DNA of 64,000 nucleotides from Corallococcus sp. EGB. Lineage in GTDB: Bacteria > Myxococcota > Myxococcia > Myxococcales > Myxococcaceae. Location: positions 7,723,356 to 7,787,355 of the forward strand of contig NZ_CP079946.1 in NCBI RefSeq assembly GCF_019968905.1. Direction: 5' to 3'. Made by a program: the position numbers and the translations under genes. Below are positions 43,404 through 53,097 of this stretch, one piece after another; within the stretch, counting starts at the first letter, position 1, and every line of letters starts with the position of its first letter. Below the pieces are notes generated by a model. It did no database searches. It was given only the letters and a program-made list of their open reading frames with translations, and was not told the origin of the DNA.

Positions 43404-45494
43404 TCAGTGGCCCGGGGTCGCCACCAGCCGCTCCGCGAGCAGGCCCGCTTCGGTGATGGGCCGCTCGCAGACGAAGCCGCGGCAGAGGTACGCGGCGCCC
43501 TTGTCTTCCACCGGGTCGCGCCCCTCGAAGAGCTCCTGGAGGCGCGCGGGCGGAGAAGCGCCCGTGTCGTTCCAGCCGAAGGAGAACACCGGCGCGTAGG
43601 TGCGGTTGGCGGCGGCCAGCAGCGGGGCCACGGCCTCGCGAGTCCCCGCGAAGGTGACGCCCGAAGCGCCGTCCACCAGCGCGTCCGCCGCGAGCCCCAG
43701 GTGGCCGTAGCCCATGGGATTTCGCACCAGCTGATCATGCAGCCTGGCGACGTAGTGCTCCGGGTGCTCCAGGTGGCACACGTCGCCGGTGAGCGCGGAG
43801 AGGACCACCTGCGCCTCCGTCAGCGTGGACGCGCCGGAGGGGAACGCGTTGTCGAAGAGGCAATAGGTCGCCACCACCAGGTCCTTCTGCCCGCGGGGCG
43901 CGGCGAGGTACGCCTGCTTCTCCTCGTCCCAGAACAGCTCCACCGCGCGGTGCGCGAGCGCGTCCGCCGCGTCCAGGTACTTCGCGTCGAACGTGGCCTG
44001 ATAGAGCGCGGTGAGGCCGGCGGTGAAGTCTCCGTAGTCCTCCATGAAGCCGTCGATGCGGGCCTGACCGTCCTGGTACGTGCGAAGCAGCCGCTTGCCG
44101 TCCCACATCTTCGCGAGCACGAAGTCCGCCGCGTCGGCCGCGAGCTTCGCCCACTCCGGGCGGTTGAACACGCGCGAGGCCAGCGCGAGCCCGCGGATCA
44201 TCAGCCCGTTCCAGCCCGCCAGGATCTTGTCGTCGCGGCCCGGCTTCACGCGCTGCTCGCGCAGGAGGAAGAGGACGCGGCGCGCCTCCGCCAGCTCCTC
44301 CTCCACCGCCTCCACGGGGCGGCCCTGCTCCTTCGCGAGCTGCTCCGCGGGCACGACGACCTCGAGCACCGTGGCGCCGTGCTCGAAGTTGCCCCCAGGG
44401 CTGATGCCGAAGTGGCGCAGCACGGTGTCCGCCTGCTGGCCCACGGACAGGGCAGCGCGGACCTCCTCGGGGCGCCAGACGAAGAACTTCCCCTCCTCGC
44501 CTTCGCTGTCCGCGTCCTGCGTGGCGTAGAAGCCGCCGGCCGGGTCGGTCATCTCGCGGCGGACGTACTCGACGGTCTCCTCCACGACCTTGCGCCAGAG
44601 CGGCCGTGACTCCACCTGCTCCGCCTCCGAGTACAGGTGCAGGAGCTGGGCGTTGTCGTAGAGCATCTTCTCGAAGTGGGGCACCAGCCAGCGCTCGTCC
44701 ACGGAGTAGCGGTGGAAGCCGCCGCCCAGCTGGTCGTAGATGCCGCCCAGCGCCATGCGCTCCAGCGTGCGGAACACCGCCGCCTTCAAGGGCTCGCCGC
44801 CGCCGCGCCGCCACGCGCGCAGGAGCAGCGCGATGTTCATGGGGTTGGGGAACTTGGGGGCGCCGCCGAAGCCACCGTTCACCGGATCCATGCGCTTGAG
44901 CATGGACTGGCCCATGGCGACGATGTCCTCCGCGGACAGGTGCGCGGGCGCGGCATCCAGCCCGTGGACGGACAGCTCGCCCAGGCCCTCCTGGAAGCGT
45001 TGGGCCTGCTCCTCGATGTCCTCGGCCTTGTGCTCCCAGGCGTCGCGCAGCGCGGAGAGCAGGCGCGGGAAGCCCGGCCGGCCGTAGCGGTCCGAGGGCG
45101 GAAAGTACGTGCCCCCGTAGAACGGGCGCAGGTCCGGGGTGAGGAACACGGTGAGGGGCCAGCCCCCGCCCTGCCCCATGAGCTGCACGACGCCCTGGTA
45201 GATTTGATCCAGGTCGGGGCGCTCCTCGCGGTCGACCTTGATGTTGATGAAGCCGTCGTTCATCAGGCGCGCGATGTCCGGATGCTCGAAGGACTCGTGG
45301 GCCATGACGTGGCACCAGTGACACGCGGAGTAGCCCACGGAGAGCAGGATGGGCTTGTTCTCCGCGCGGGCGCGGGCCAGGGCTTCGTCCCCCCAGGGGT
45401 ACCAGTCCACGGGATTCGTGGCGTGCTGGCGCAGGTACGGCGACGGCTCCCGTGCCAGACGGTTGGTGTGTCCAGAGAGGGGATGGTCGTCCAT
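43404..45494 (-). CDS. DUF255/YyaL-family thioredoxin-like protein
   Basis: 696-aa protein of the YyaL/SPATA20 family: an N-terminal thioredoxin-like domain with [13 protein letters not shown] (Cys58, Cys61), then an (alpha/alpha)6 barrel like that of N-acylglucosamine epimerases and cellulases ([80 protein letters not shown]). Function unknown; oxidoreductase activity is often assumed. ATG at 45494 starts [14 protein letters not shown]. Convergent with the transglutaminase gene and divergent from the GT39 gene. Confidence 0.92.
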   Translation of the reverse strand: MDDHPLSGHTNRLAREPSPYLRQHATNPVDWYPWGDEALARARAENKPILLSVGYSACHWCHVMAHESFEHPDIARLMNDGFINIKVDREERPDLDQIYQGVVQLMGQGGGWPLTVFLTPDLRPFYGGTYFPPSDRYGRPGFPRLLSALRDAWEHKAEDIEEQAQRFQEGLGELSVHGLDAAPAHLSAEDIVAMGQSMLKRMDPVNGGFGGAPKFPNPMNIALLLRAWRRGGGEPLKAAVFRTLERMALGGIYDQLGGGFHRYSVDERWLVPHFEKMLYDNAQLLHLYSEAEQVESRPLWRKVVEETVEYVRREMTDPAGGFYATQDADSEGEEGKFFVWRPEEVRAALSVGQQADTVLRHFGISPGGNFEHGATVLEVVVPAEQLAKEQGRPVEAVEEELAEARRVLFLLREQRVKPGRDDKILAGWNGLMIRGLALASRVFNRPEWAKLAADAADFVLAKMWDGKRLLRTYQDGQARIDGFMEDYGDFTAGLTALYQATFDAKYLDAADALAHRAVELFWDEEKQAYLAAPRGQKDLVVATYCLFDNAFPSGASTLTEAQVVLSALTGDVCHLEHPEHYVARLHDQLVRNPMGYGHLGLAADALVDGASGVTFAGTREAVAPLLAAANRTYAPVFSFGWNDTGASPPARLQELFEGRDPVEDKGAAYLCRGFVCERPITEAGLLAERLVATPGH

Positions 45495-45658
45495 GGGGTA
45501 CTCCCGGTTTGCAGCGGCTTCGCGGTCCTTCACATTGTGAGCCTGGGTTCGCGGGGGCAAGCCGAAATGGCCTCACTCCTCGCTGGCCAACGGCCCTCCG
45601 GTGCGCTTTGTCCGGGGGCGTGCGTGCGTCCGCCCACTCCTCCAGCCCCGGCCCGGGA

Positions 45659-46990
45659 ATGAGGGCCTGTCTCGTCCTGGTGGCCCTGGGCGTGGCGGTC
45701 CGGCTCGCACTGGCGCTCGGGACGGACGTCTACTTCGACGAAACCTACTACTGGCAATGGGCCCGGCATCTGGCCTGGGGCTACTTCGACCATCCACCGA
45801 TGGTGGCGTGGCTCATCGCGGCGCTGGGCATCCGGGGGACGTCGCTCCTGTGCGGGCTGGGGACGGGCGTGGCGGTGTGGGGGCTCGCGCTGGACGTGTA
45901 TCGCTCGCGCGACGCGGCATGGCGAGCGGTGGCGCTGTGGAGCGCGGTGCCGGTGGGCATCCTCTCCGGAGTCTGGGCCACGCCGGATTCGCCCATGCTG
46001 CTGTTCTGGGTGCTGGGGCTGTGGGCGCTGTACCGCGAGAAGTGGGTGCTGGCGGGGCTGACGTGTGGACTGGCGCTGCTGTCGAAGTATCCGTCCGTGC
46101 TGCTGGGGCTGGCGTTCATGCTCGCGGCGCTGCGGGCGAGGCGGCTGCCCGCGGGGGCGTGGCTCACGGCGGGGCTGGGGTTGTTGTGCTTCCTGCCGGT
46201 GGTGTTGTGGAACGCGAGCCATGACTGGGTGGGGTTCAAGTTCCAGCTGAACCACGGCCTGGGCGGAAGCGGCGGCTGGGTCACGCTCGGCGAGTACGTG
46301 GTGGGACAGTTCGCCATGGGCGGCCCGGTGCTGTTCCCGCTGGCGCTGGTGTACGCGGTGCGAGGGCCCAGGGAGCAGTTCCTGCTGCGCATGGCGGCGG
46401 TGATTCCGCTGCTGTTCTTCGGCTACGCGGCGGCGAAGACGCGGGGCGAGGCCAACTGGCCCGCGGCGGCATACGTGGCGGCCTGTGTCGGGGTGGCGGG
46501 GATGCGGCCGGTGTGGCAGCGCGCGGCGGCGTGGAGCGGGATGGCGGTGGTGCTGGCGGTGACGTCGCACCTGCTGTTCCCGGTGCTGACGTTCGAGCGA
46601 GATGTGGTGCTGGCGAGGACGCACGGCTGGGGCGTGCTGGAGCGGCTGCGCAGGCCGGAGCAGTTGTTCCCGGGGATGGCGCCAGGGCCCACGGCGGTCT
46701 ACGCGCCCACGTATCAGCTGGCGTCGCAGGTGGCGTACGCGGCGGGCGTGGAGACGGACACGGCAGGTCCGTCACGGCGCAAGAGCCAGTACGACCTGTG
46801 GCCCGAGCTGGAATTGAAGCCCGGGCAGGACGTGCTGTGGTGTTCGGAGAACGGCGCGGAGCCGCCGGCGGAGCTGGTGCAACGCTTTGGTTCCGTGGAG
46901 GGGCCCGTGAAGCTCACGGGGGTGTTCCGGGGACGCAGGCTGCACACGTTCACGGTGTGGCGACTGGGGGGACTGATCAATCCGGGCTGA
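45659..46990 (+). CDS. GT39/ArnT-type membrane glycosyltransferase
   Basis: 443-aa integral membrane protein with about 11 helices and the GT-C signature at the first periplasmic loop, TDVYFDETYYWQWARHLAWG, where the Asp-Glu pair is catalytic in ArnT-like polyprenyl-phosphate-dependent glycosyltransferases. FDHPPMVAWLIAA and GAGWNLLSKYPSVLLG-like segments (LALLSKYPSVLLGL) are typical. It likely transfers a sugar from a lipid-phosphate donor to a lipid or protein on the periplasmic side. ATG at 45659 gives a hydrophobic start. The soluble tail ends VWRLGGLINPG, and its stop region overlaps the decayed GH43-like gene by 14 nt. Confidence 0.88.
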   Translation: MRACLVLVALGVAVRLALALGTDVYFDETYYWQWARHLAWGYFDHPPMVAWLIAALGIRGTSLLCGLGTGVAVWGLALDVYRSRDAAWRAVALWSAVPVGILSGVWATPDSPMLLFWVLGLWALYREKWVLAGLTCGLALLSKYPSVLLGLAFMLAALRARRLPAGAWLTAGLGLLCFLPVVLWNASHDWVGFKFQLNHGLGGSGGWVTLGEYVVGQFAMGGPVLFPLALVYAVRGPREQFLLRMAAVIPLLFFGYAAAKTRGEANWPAAAYVAACVGVAGMRPVWQRAAAWSGMAVVLAVTSHLLFPVLTFERDVVLARTHGWGVLERLRRPEQLFPGMAPGPTAVYAPTYQLASQVAYAAGVETDTAGPSRRKSQYDLWPELELKPGQDVLWCSENGAEPPAELVQRFGSVEGPVKLTGVFRGRRLHTFTVWRLGGLINPG

Positions 46991-47965
46991 GGAGCTTGTT
47001 CACGACGGGGTTGTCGTTCGAGTCCCAGCCGAGCACGCCAAGGCACATGCCCCGGCGGCCCCCGTCATCGGTCTGCGCGTCGAAGTTCACCGGGCAGGGG
47101 CCGCTTCCGCGAAGCCAGCCGTGGAAGAAGATGCGCCGCCCGCCATCGAGCGCCGCGGCGATGTCCGCGCCACCCGGGCCGCCCCCCCGCCGTTGTTTCC
47201 ATCCGTGGGCAGGGGTGCTGCGCGACGGAGTTGAAGGCATTGGTGCCCAGGCCCTGGGTCCGCACCCTGATGGTCTCGTAGGTGCACTTGATGTACGGCC
47301 CGCGAGAGGCGAACAGGATGCAGTCGCCAGCGCGCGTCACCAGCACCGGGTTCTCCACGATGCGGTCCGAGCGCAACAACTGGCGACTGGTGGCCCCGCT
47401 GGCAACCTGCGTGCCCGCCGCGTTGAGCCGGACGATGCGCAGCGACGATGGCAACCGCTGCGTCTGTCTTGTAGAGCAGGAAGCGCGTGCCATCGCTGTC
47501 CTTGAATCCGGACGGGTCGATGACGCCAGCAGTCGCGATGGGCCGCTCCGGGACGTTGTCATCCGGAGCCGGCGTACTGGCGCGCCCGGGACAGACCAGG
47601 GGTCCGCCCGCGACTGGAGTGAAGGGCCCGAGTGGTGAACTGGCGGTGGCCGCCCCGATGCAGCGCTGGTTCTCGTCCAATCCAACCACGGGGCGTCGAA
47701 GTGGAGCTCTCAATCGTTCGCGCTGATCCGCTCCAGGTCCGGAGCCCACATGCCACCGCCCGTGGCGCACGAAGGCTTCGGAAACGAGGCTGCCGGTCGA
47801 CATGCTGTAGAGCTGACTGTTGTTGCTGACCACTGTCGGGTCAGCGAATCCACCACCGCCCGGAGCAAACACGGGCCGGGGCGCGGCACCTGCGGTCAGA
47901 GAGACATGGAGACAGGCAACGAACGGAGCGGATGCGCCAAGGGCGCGACGTCGGGTGGACGTCAT
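46977..47965 (-). pseudogene. Degraded GH43-like glycoside hydrolase
   Basis: Fragments of one five-bladed-propeller-type glycoside hydrolase can be read by switching frames. From ATG 47965: a signal peptide (APFVACLHVSLTAGAAP), GGFADPTVVSNNS with the candidate catalytic Asp, then after a shift MWAPDLERISAND, an in-frame stop (about 47710), a return to the first frame with ATASSPLGPFTP and VIDPSGFKDSDGTRFLLYK, then a shift to IVENPVLVTRAGDCILFASR, and another shift to GRRIFFHGWLRGSGPCPV and the end KLLSPD. At least three frameshifts and one stop codon. No functional product is expected. The patch is lower in GC than its neighbours. Confidence 0.75.
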
Positions 47966-48137
47966 CGGTGAGTCCTCCTTGTCATCAACCAGCGCCCATT
48001 GGTTCGCAGCGCCCCGGCAAGGCCCCCCTGAAACGATGATGCACTCGGAGCGCAATACTCAGGGCCAGGGAACCTTCCGGCTCCTGCGCTTCGCGTAGTG
48101 ATTAGGTGCCGACCAGCCTATGAGATAGCGTCAGGCC

Positions 48138-48464
48138 ATGACTCATAAACGATTGCTGCTCGCCAGCTTCTGCCTCGCTCTCGCTTTCCCCGCCATCGCG
48201 CAAGGCCCACCCGTCAGGGCGGATTGGAAGAAGGCTGCGCAGGCGGCATGTGGAAACAACTACCTTCCCAGGGTAGACCCCAACTCAATCGACCAGGAAC
48301 TGTGTGCAGTTGAGTGTGTGCCCACCAACAAAGCGGCTCAGAAACGGACCAACGTGCTTCTCGCTGAAGGCTCGCCATGTCATAAGCACCACTTGACTGC
48401 CCCGCCGTTTCCACTCTTGCTTGGCAAATGCAGACTTGGCTCCTGCATCACGCCGAAGCCATGA
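48138..48464 (+). CDS. Small secreted Cys-rich protein
   Basis: 108-aa protein with a signal peptide (LLLASFCLALAFPAIAQ) and a mature domain of about 86 residues with six cysteines spaced in three pairs (ACGNN, LCAVEC, PCHKHH, KCRLGSC). Disulfide bonding in the periplasm or outside is expected. No family recognised. Its base composition is noticeably less GC-rich than the window average, like the GH43 remnant beside it, suggesting acquisition by transfer. It is convergent with the AfsA-type operon and 54 nt from its last gene. Confidence 0.6.
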   Translation: MTHKRLLLASFCLALAFPAIAQGPPVRADWKKAAQAACGNNYLPRVDPNSIDQELCAVECVPTNKAAQKRTNVLLAEGSPCHKHHLTAPPFPLLLGKCRLGSCITPKP

Positions 48465-48518
48465 GCGGGTCCGCCATCTCTGACTGTATTGCTCAAGGAC
48501 AGCTCTGGAGTCTTCACA

Positions 48519-49427
48519 TCAACGTACTGGCAACACCAGCATGACAAAGAGAAACGCAAAGTAGCTCCGGGCCGCCAGTCGTCCTGACCGGGCTCGCGGC
48601 CTGCGCTGTTTGAAGAACAGCGTCAGGTTGATGCCCGCCATTCCCAGGGGCAGCAGGAAGAGCCAGCCCGTGACGTGTGATTGCCAGGGCTTCGTGAGGC
48701 ACAGAATGAGCCCCGATGCTCCGGCCATCACCATGAAGGCAATCACCGCGCTGGCGGTGGACCCCACTTCGTCGGAGTAGAGCTTCTCCCCTGGCTTCGT
48801 CGTCCCCGGCCACGCGGTCTTCCGCATCACCTCCCAGTGCAGGTACAGGAAGACCATTCCCAGGATGGCCAGCAGCCCTTGGGGATTCAGTGGCCTTCCG
48901 GTGCGCTCCGCGTGCGCCACCCAGACGTAGAGGCCGTGGCCCACGTGGAGCTGGATGGCGATTCCAATCATCAGGAACATGCTGCGCTGGTACGGAGCCC
49001 AATTCTTCTCCAGCCACCAGAGCACCAGGGCGTGCACCATGATACCCGACAGGATGGCGGCCCTCACCCAGGACACCGCCAGGTTCGTCCCGAGCAACAC
49101 GGCCGCGTTGAGCCCCAGCGCCACGTACAGGTCCCCGAAGCTGACGTCCCCCTTCGCCAGCCCCCGGTCCGGGTTGTGGACCAAGTCGTATTCGTAGTCG
49201 CGCAGCTCATCCACGATGCGCATGAAGTAGCCCACGCCGAAGATGCTCAGCGCGACGAGCAGCAGGTCCGCGGAGAACGCCAGTCCCCCGCCGCCGTCGA
49301 GCACTCCAAACATCCCGTCCAGGCTCACGCACCAGAGCGTGATGACCAACAGGTAGAACAGCGGCGGGTAACGCTGCACGGAGAAGCGCAGCGTCGCCCT
49401 CACCCGCTCCATGACGGTCCTGCTCAT
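48519..49427 (-). CDS. UbiA-family prenyltransferase
   Basis: 302-aa protein with about eight helices. The first Asp-rich motif is in RIVDELRDYEYDLVHNPDRG (Asp73, Asp77, Asp81), which binds the prenyl-diphosphate metal, and a second is near TKPGEKLYSDEVGS. UbiA enzymes prenylate aromatic or other acceptors at the membrane; acceptor unknown. It is the last gene of the AfsA-type operon, joined to the PEP-utilising gene by an ATGA overlap (4 nt), so it is strongly coupled. Its presence suggests the operon product is a prenylated, membrane-associated compound. Confidence 0.85.
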   Translation of the reverse strand: MSRTVMERVRATLRFSVQRYPPLFYLLVITLWCVSLDGMFGVLDGGGGLAFSADLLLVALSIFGVGYFMRIVDELRDYEYDLVHNPDRGLAKGDVSFGDLYVALGLNAAVLLGTNLAVSWVRAAILSGIMVHALVLWWLEKNWAPYQRSMFLMIGIAIQLHVGHGLYVWVAHAERTGRPLNPQGLLAILGMVFLYLHWEVMRKTAWPGTTKPGEKLYSDEVGSTASAVIAFMVMAGASGLILCLTKPWQSHVTGWLFLLPLGMAGINLTLFFKQRRPRARSGRLAARSYFAFLFVMLVLPVR

Positions 49428-52120
49428 GCCGCCACCAGCGTGACCGTGCCCGTGGAACCATCCACCCGGACCCTGGCTCCATCCGGGATGCGCGTCGTCG
49501 CGTTGGCCACGCCCACCACCGTGGGGATGCCGAATTTCCGGCCCGCGATGGCTGTATGCGACAGCATGCTGCCGCGCTCCACCACGATGCCTCCCGACGC
49601 CAGCATCAAGAACAGCCAGCCCGGATCCGTCTCCTTCGCGATCAGGATGTCGTCCTTGCTCAGCGAGCCCACCGCGCCCGGGTCCAGCACGATGCGCGCG
49701 TTGCCCTCTACGATGCCCGCGCTCGAACCGATTCCCTTGAACAGCGAGGCGTCATCACTGGCCGCCTCCACCGCCCTGGGAATGCCATCCGCCACGCTGC
49801 CCACCGTGGTGAAGTCTCGCGGCGGCTGGCGCTCCTGGTTGTCCTGTTGCTCCCGCCGCCGCAGCCTCGCGAGCTCTCCCAGGTTCCTCGTGACACTCCG
49901 GCCCTCGAAGTGGTCCAGCACCTCGCGCATCGTGAGGTAATGCACGTCCAGCGGCGCATCGAGCACGCCCCGCTCCGACATCCGTTGTCCCAGCGCCGCG
50001 AACACCTGCTTGCTGAAGCCGAAGAGCTGGCCCCGCCAGAACCGGCTGTCCTCGCGCAGACCAATCACCGTCCGCAACTTCTCCAGGAGCTGCTCGATGG
50101 CCAGCTTCCGCAGCGGATGCCCCTGGAGGAGCGTGGCCAACTGCGCCTCCGCCTCCGTGCGCCTTGCCCTGTCCGACGCCCTCAGCTCCTCACGTGTCAC
50201 GGACGAGCGAGCGTAGGACTGGACGACTCGCACCAGGTCCCACGGCGTGTCCCGCAGGTTCGGGCGCTCCACGTTCAACTCCTGCACGCCCCGGTCCCCG
50301 AACTCGCGCAGGTGCTCCCGGAAGGCACGGGCGAACGCGGGCGGCACATCCCCGGCGTCGATGCTCTTCCAGAGCGCCTCCGCCTCCCCTTCGTCGAAGC
50401 GCTTCGCCAGCGCCGGATCCGCTCGCACCTGCTCCGCGAGCGCCACCGCGGAGAGCAACGCGTGGGTGCCCGCGTCCGGCTTCGCCCCGCACATCAAGCC
50501 CACCAGCAGCGCGCTGGGGTCCTCGCCGGTCCACTTGAGCAACAGCCTGCGCGCCAGTCCGAAGCACGTGTTGATGTACCAGTGGTTGATCAGCGTCAGC
50601 CCCCACCAGTTCCCCACCTCCGTCCAGACGCGCCGGAAGTGATGGATGAGGACCAGCGGGTCCTCCTTCTCCACGGACAACGCCCGCAACCCCGCGAGCG
50701 TCCGCTTCCACCACGCCCCGAACGCTTCGAAGTCCCGCTGGAACGTCGCGGTGACCGTCAGCGCCCCCAGCACCGAGCGCCCCAACGCATACGCGTAGCT
50801 CGCCGTACTGGGAAAGCTCTCACGGTGCCCCGGCAGCCGGATGACCAGCGAGGCGTCCCGCTGGAGCACGTCCTCCAGGTCCCGCATGGAGGTGGCCGCG
50901 ATGAATGGGTTGATGCCATTGACGTGCATCAGGTTCGACAGCGAGTGGTAGACGCGCCCGTCGATGAACCCCAGCATGTTCTGGAACGCGGGCGTCTGGT
51001 CATGCAGGGCCCTCGCGTCCGCGCCCTTCATGCGGCGCAGCAGGTCGTAGAAGATGACCTCGTAGAAGTAGCTGGCCAGCGAGTACGTCAGCGGCGTCGT
51101 GACGCCCGGGAAGCTCTCCGAGACGTTGCCGCAACCCCACACACGGATCTTCCGGAAGTCAAAGGCGATGGGCCTCGCCTGCAACACGTGGAGATTGCCG
51201 CCCTCCGTGAACGTGCCCTCGATGTCCTGCGGCTTGCCGAAGCTGCGCTCGATGTCCCTCGCCATTCGGGCCAGGCGCTTCAGCTCCTCATCCGTGAGAC
51301 ACGGCGCGTCCCGCAAAGGCTCCGGCACGGGGCGGCGGACCAGCTCGCCCCCAGGCTCGGGGTTCTCGCAGAGCATGTCCGCCTTGTGGGCGAGTTGCCG
51401 GTCGATGTGGCCCGTCTCCGGGTGGATGAAGTAGTGGTCCACGCCCACCTTCTCCTGGACCACGCCCTCCCCGATGCCGTGCCCCGCGACGACCAGCGTG
51501 CGGCGCTCCGTCGTCTTCGGGTCGCACGTGAAGGCCACGAACGAGCGGCGGCCCGGAACCATCCGCTGCACGCCCACCGCCACCATCAGTCCCCGGACGT
51601 CCCGGCCCTGCGCGAGCCGGTAGATGAGCCCTTCCGGCGTGTAACCGGACGCCCAGCAGCGGCGGATGCGGTCCAGCAGCGCGTCCCTCCGCACGTAGAG
51701 GAACGTGGAGCTCACTCCCGCGAATGGATCCGTCTCCGAATCCTCGCTCTCCTCCAGCGCCCGCCCCACCACCGAGGCCCGCACGGCCACCACCCCGCCT
51801 ACGCTGAACGTCCGGTCGAAGGCCTCCAGGATGGACGCTTCGCGCTCCGCCCCCAGGGGCACCTGGAGGAAGAGGTGCTCAATCTCCTCCGCGACGCGGC
51901 GGATGTCCTGATGGGACGTCCGGTCCACCGCGGTGGTGAGCCGGTCGATGGCACCCTGAAGGGGCCGCGCCACCTCCTGGAACATCGTGGTGGTGAGGCA
52001 GAAGAACTCGGGGACCGGGAAGCCGTGCCGCGCCAGGTGCTGCTGACGCGCGAACTTCTGGCCCACCTGCTGCGGATCGCTGGCCTCGGTCATGGAGACG
52101 AGCGGAAGAGTCGATGACAT
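49424..52120 (-). CDS. PEP synthase/rifampin-phosphotransferase-like enzyme
   Basis: 898-aa protein of the PPDK/PEP-synthase superfamily. The N-terminal ATP-grasp-like PPDK_N domain shows VAVRASVVGR (111-120), where a Ser is often at the ATP site, and LHVLQARPIAF at its end (about 320). The C-terminal mobile domain has ETDPGWLFLMLASGGIVVER then GSMLSHTAIAGRKFG, with phosphorylated His855, and IPTVVGV. Between them lies a large helical region without the PEP-binding C-terminal barrel of true PEP synthase, so it resembles rifampin phosphotransferase (Rph): ATP splits to AMP, phosphate and a phospho-His that modifies an acceptor. In this operon the acceptor is probably a pathway intermediate (inference). 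It starts 14 nt after the SDR gene. Confidence 0.85.
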   Translation of the reverse strand: MSSTLPLVSMTEASDPQQVGQKFARQQHLARHGFPVPEFFCLTTTMFQEVARPLQGAIDRLTTAVDRTSHQDIRRVAEEIEHLFLQVPLGAEREASILEAFDRTFSVGGVVAVRASVVGRALEESEDSETDPFAGVSSTFLYVRRDALLDRIRRCWASGYTPEGLIYRLAQGRDVRGLMVAVGVQRMVPGRRSFVAFTCDPKTTERRTLVVAGHGIGEGVVQEKVGVDHYFIHPETGHIDRQLAHKADMLCENPEPGGELVRRPVPEPLRDAPCLTDEELKRLARMARDIERSFGKPQDIEGTFTEGGNLHVLQARPIAFDFRKIRVWGCGNVSESFPGVTTPLTYSLASYFYEVIFYDLLRRMKGADARALHDQTPAFQNMLGFIDGRVYHSLSNLMHVNGINPFIAATSMRDLEDVLQRDASLVIRLPGHRESFPSTASYAYALGRSVLGALTVTATFQRDFEAFGAWWKRTLAGLRALSVEKEDPLVLIHHFRRVWTEVGNWWGLTLINHWYINTCFGLARRLLLKWTGEDPSALLVGLMCGAKPDAGTHALLSAVALAEQVRADPALAKRFDEGEAEALWKSIDAGDVPPAFARAFREHLREFGDRGVQELNVERPNLRDTPWDLVRVVQSYARSSVTREELRASDRARRTEAEAQLATLLQGHPLRKLAIEQLLEKLRTVIGLREDSRFWRGQLFGFSKQVFAALGQRMSERGVLDAPLDVHYLTMREVLDHFEGRSVTRNLGELARLRRREQQDNQERQPPRDFTTVGSVADGIPRAVEAASDDASLFKGIGSSAGIVEGNARIVLDPGAVGSLSKDDILIAKETDPGWLFLMLASGGIVVERGSMLSHTAIAGRKFGIPTVVGVANATTRIPDGARVRVDGSTGTVTLVAA

Positions 52121-52134
52121 GACAGGGAATTCCT

Positions 52135-53097
52135 TCAGGAACGAACGTCATTGAGCGCGCTTCGCAGGGCATCCACCGGAGACCTCGCCAATAGGTCCTC
52201 CGGCCCAAGCACCGCCGCGAGCCGCGAGACATCCAGACACTGTGAATGGATCAGCAATTCCAGACGCTCCGCCATCGCGCGCGACCTCCGGCTGGGGAGC
52301 TCCCTCAAGACGCTCGGGAGCCAACCGGGAGCGCGGACCTTCACCAGGGGCGGGGGCAGCCCCAGTCCCCGGGCCACCGTGCCCAGGAACTCCCCGCGCA
52401 GCAGCGGGCGCGAGTACGCGACGTTGAACGCCTGCTGTTCGGGACGCGGCGCCTCCACCATCCGGCGCGCGAGCCCCCAGAGGATGCGCCCCAGGTCATC
52501 CACATCGATGACCGAGCCCCCCACCCCGTCGCCTCCCAGCTGCACGCCCCGCTTCAGCAGCTTCACCATCGCGGGAAGGACGAACCGATCCCCGCGCCCG
52601 AGCAGGAACCTCGGCCGGAGCAGCGCCGCGTGCTTTCCCGTCCGCACCGCGTGCTCCGTGATGACCTCCTCCGCCGCCACGCGCGAACGGGCCAGCGCCG
52701 TGACGGGCCTGAGCGGATGGTCCTCCCGGACGCCCTCGTGCGGGCCCGAGCCATAGACAGACATCGAGCTGCCGAAGAGGACGCCACGGCAGTCCCCGGT
52801 GAGCCGTGACAGCAGCCGCCGCGTCCCGTCCACGTTGGTTCGTTCGAAGCCCGTGCCGTCCGGGTCCCGCTGCTTCGTCGCGAGGTGCAGGACGACATAC
52901 GGGTACGGCGGGAACAACGCGTCTGGAATACCGTGCAGGTCTCCCCGCACGACATGCACCCCGTCGCCCCAGTCACGGCCGTCGGGCGAGCGCACCAACG
53001 CGTGCACGGGATGCGCTCCGCGCTGGCGCAGGAACGCCTGTCCCACCATGCCCGTCGCGCCCGTGAGCACGACGCCGAAGCCGCCTACCAGACCCAT
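52135..53097 (-). CDS. NAD(P)-binding extended SDR/epimerase-like protein
   Basis: 320-aa Rossmann-fold protein of the NAD-dependent epimerase/dehydratase type. The nucleotide motif TGATGMVG is at 12-19, with VVRGDLHG, VLHLATKQRD and LFGSSMSVYG in the expected places. Where active SDRs have a YxxxK pair (YGRSK-like), this sequence reads ALARSRVAAEE, so neither the Tyr nor the Lys is present. It may bind NAD(P) without classic oxidoreductase chemistry or use another residue. The start ATG overlaps the methyltransferase gene by 13 nt, and the stop is 14 nt before the PEP-utilising gene. Confidence 0.85.
   Translation of the reverse strand: MGLVGGFGVVLTGATGMVGQAFLRQRGAHPVHALVRSPDGRDWGDGVHVVRGDLHGIPDALFPPYPYVVLHLATKQRDPDGTGFERTNVDGTRRLLSRLTGDCRGVLFGSSMSVYGSGPHEGVREDHPLRPVTALARSRVAAEEVITEHAVRTGKHAALLRPRFLLGRGDRFVLPAMVKLLKRGVQLGGDGVGGSVIDVDDLGRILWGLARRMVEAPRPEQQAFNVAYSRPLLRGEFLGTVARGLGLPPPLVKVRAPGWLPSVLRELPSRRSRAMAERLELLIHSQCLDVSRLAAVLGPEDLLARSPVDALRSALNDVRS

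Noticed and set aside
49556..52117. Forward-strand open frame opposite the PEP-utilising enzyme
   Set aside because: Arg/His/Gln-rich shadow frame; the real gene on the other strand has conserved catalytic motifs.
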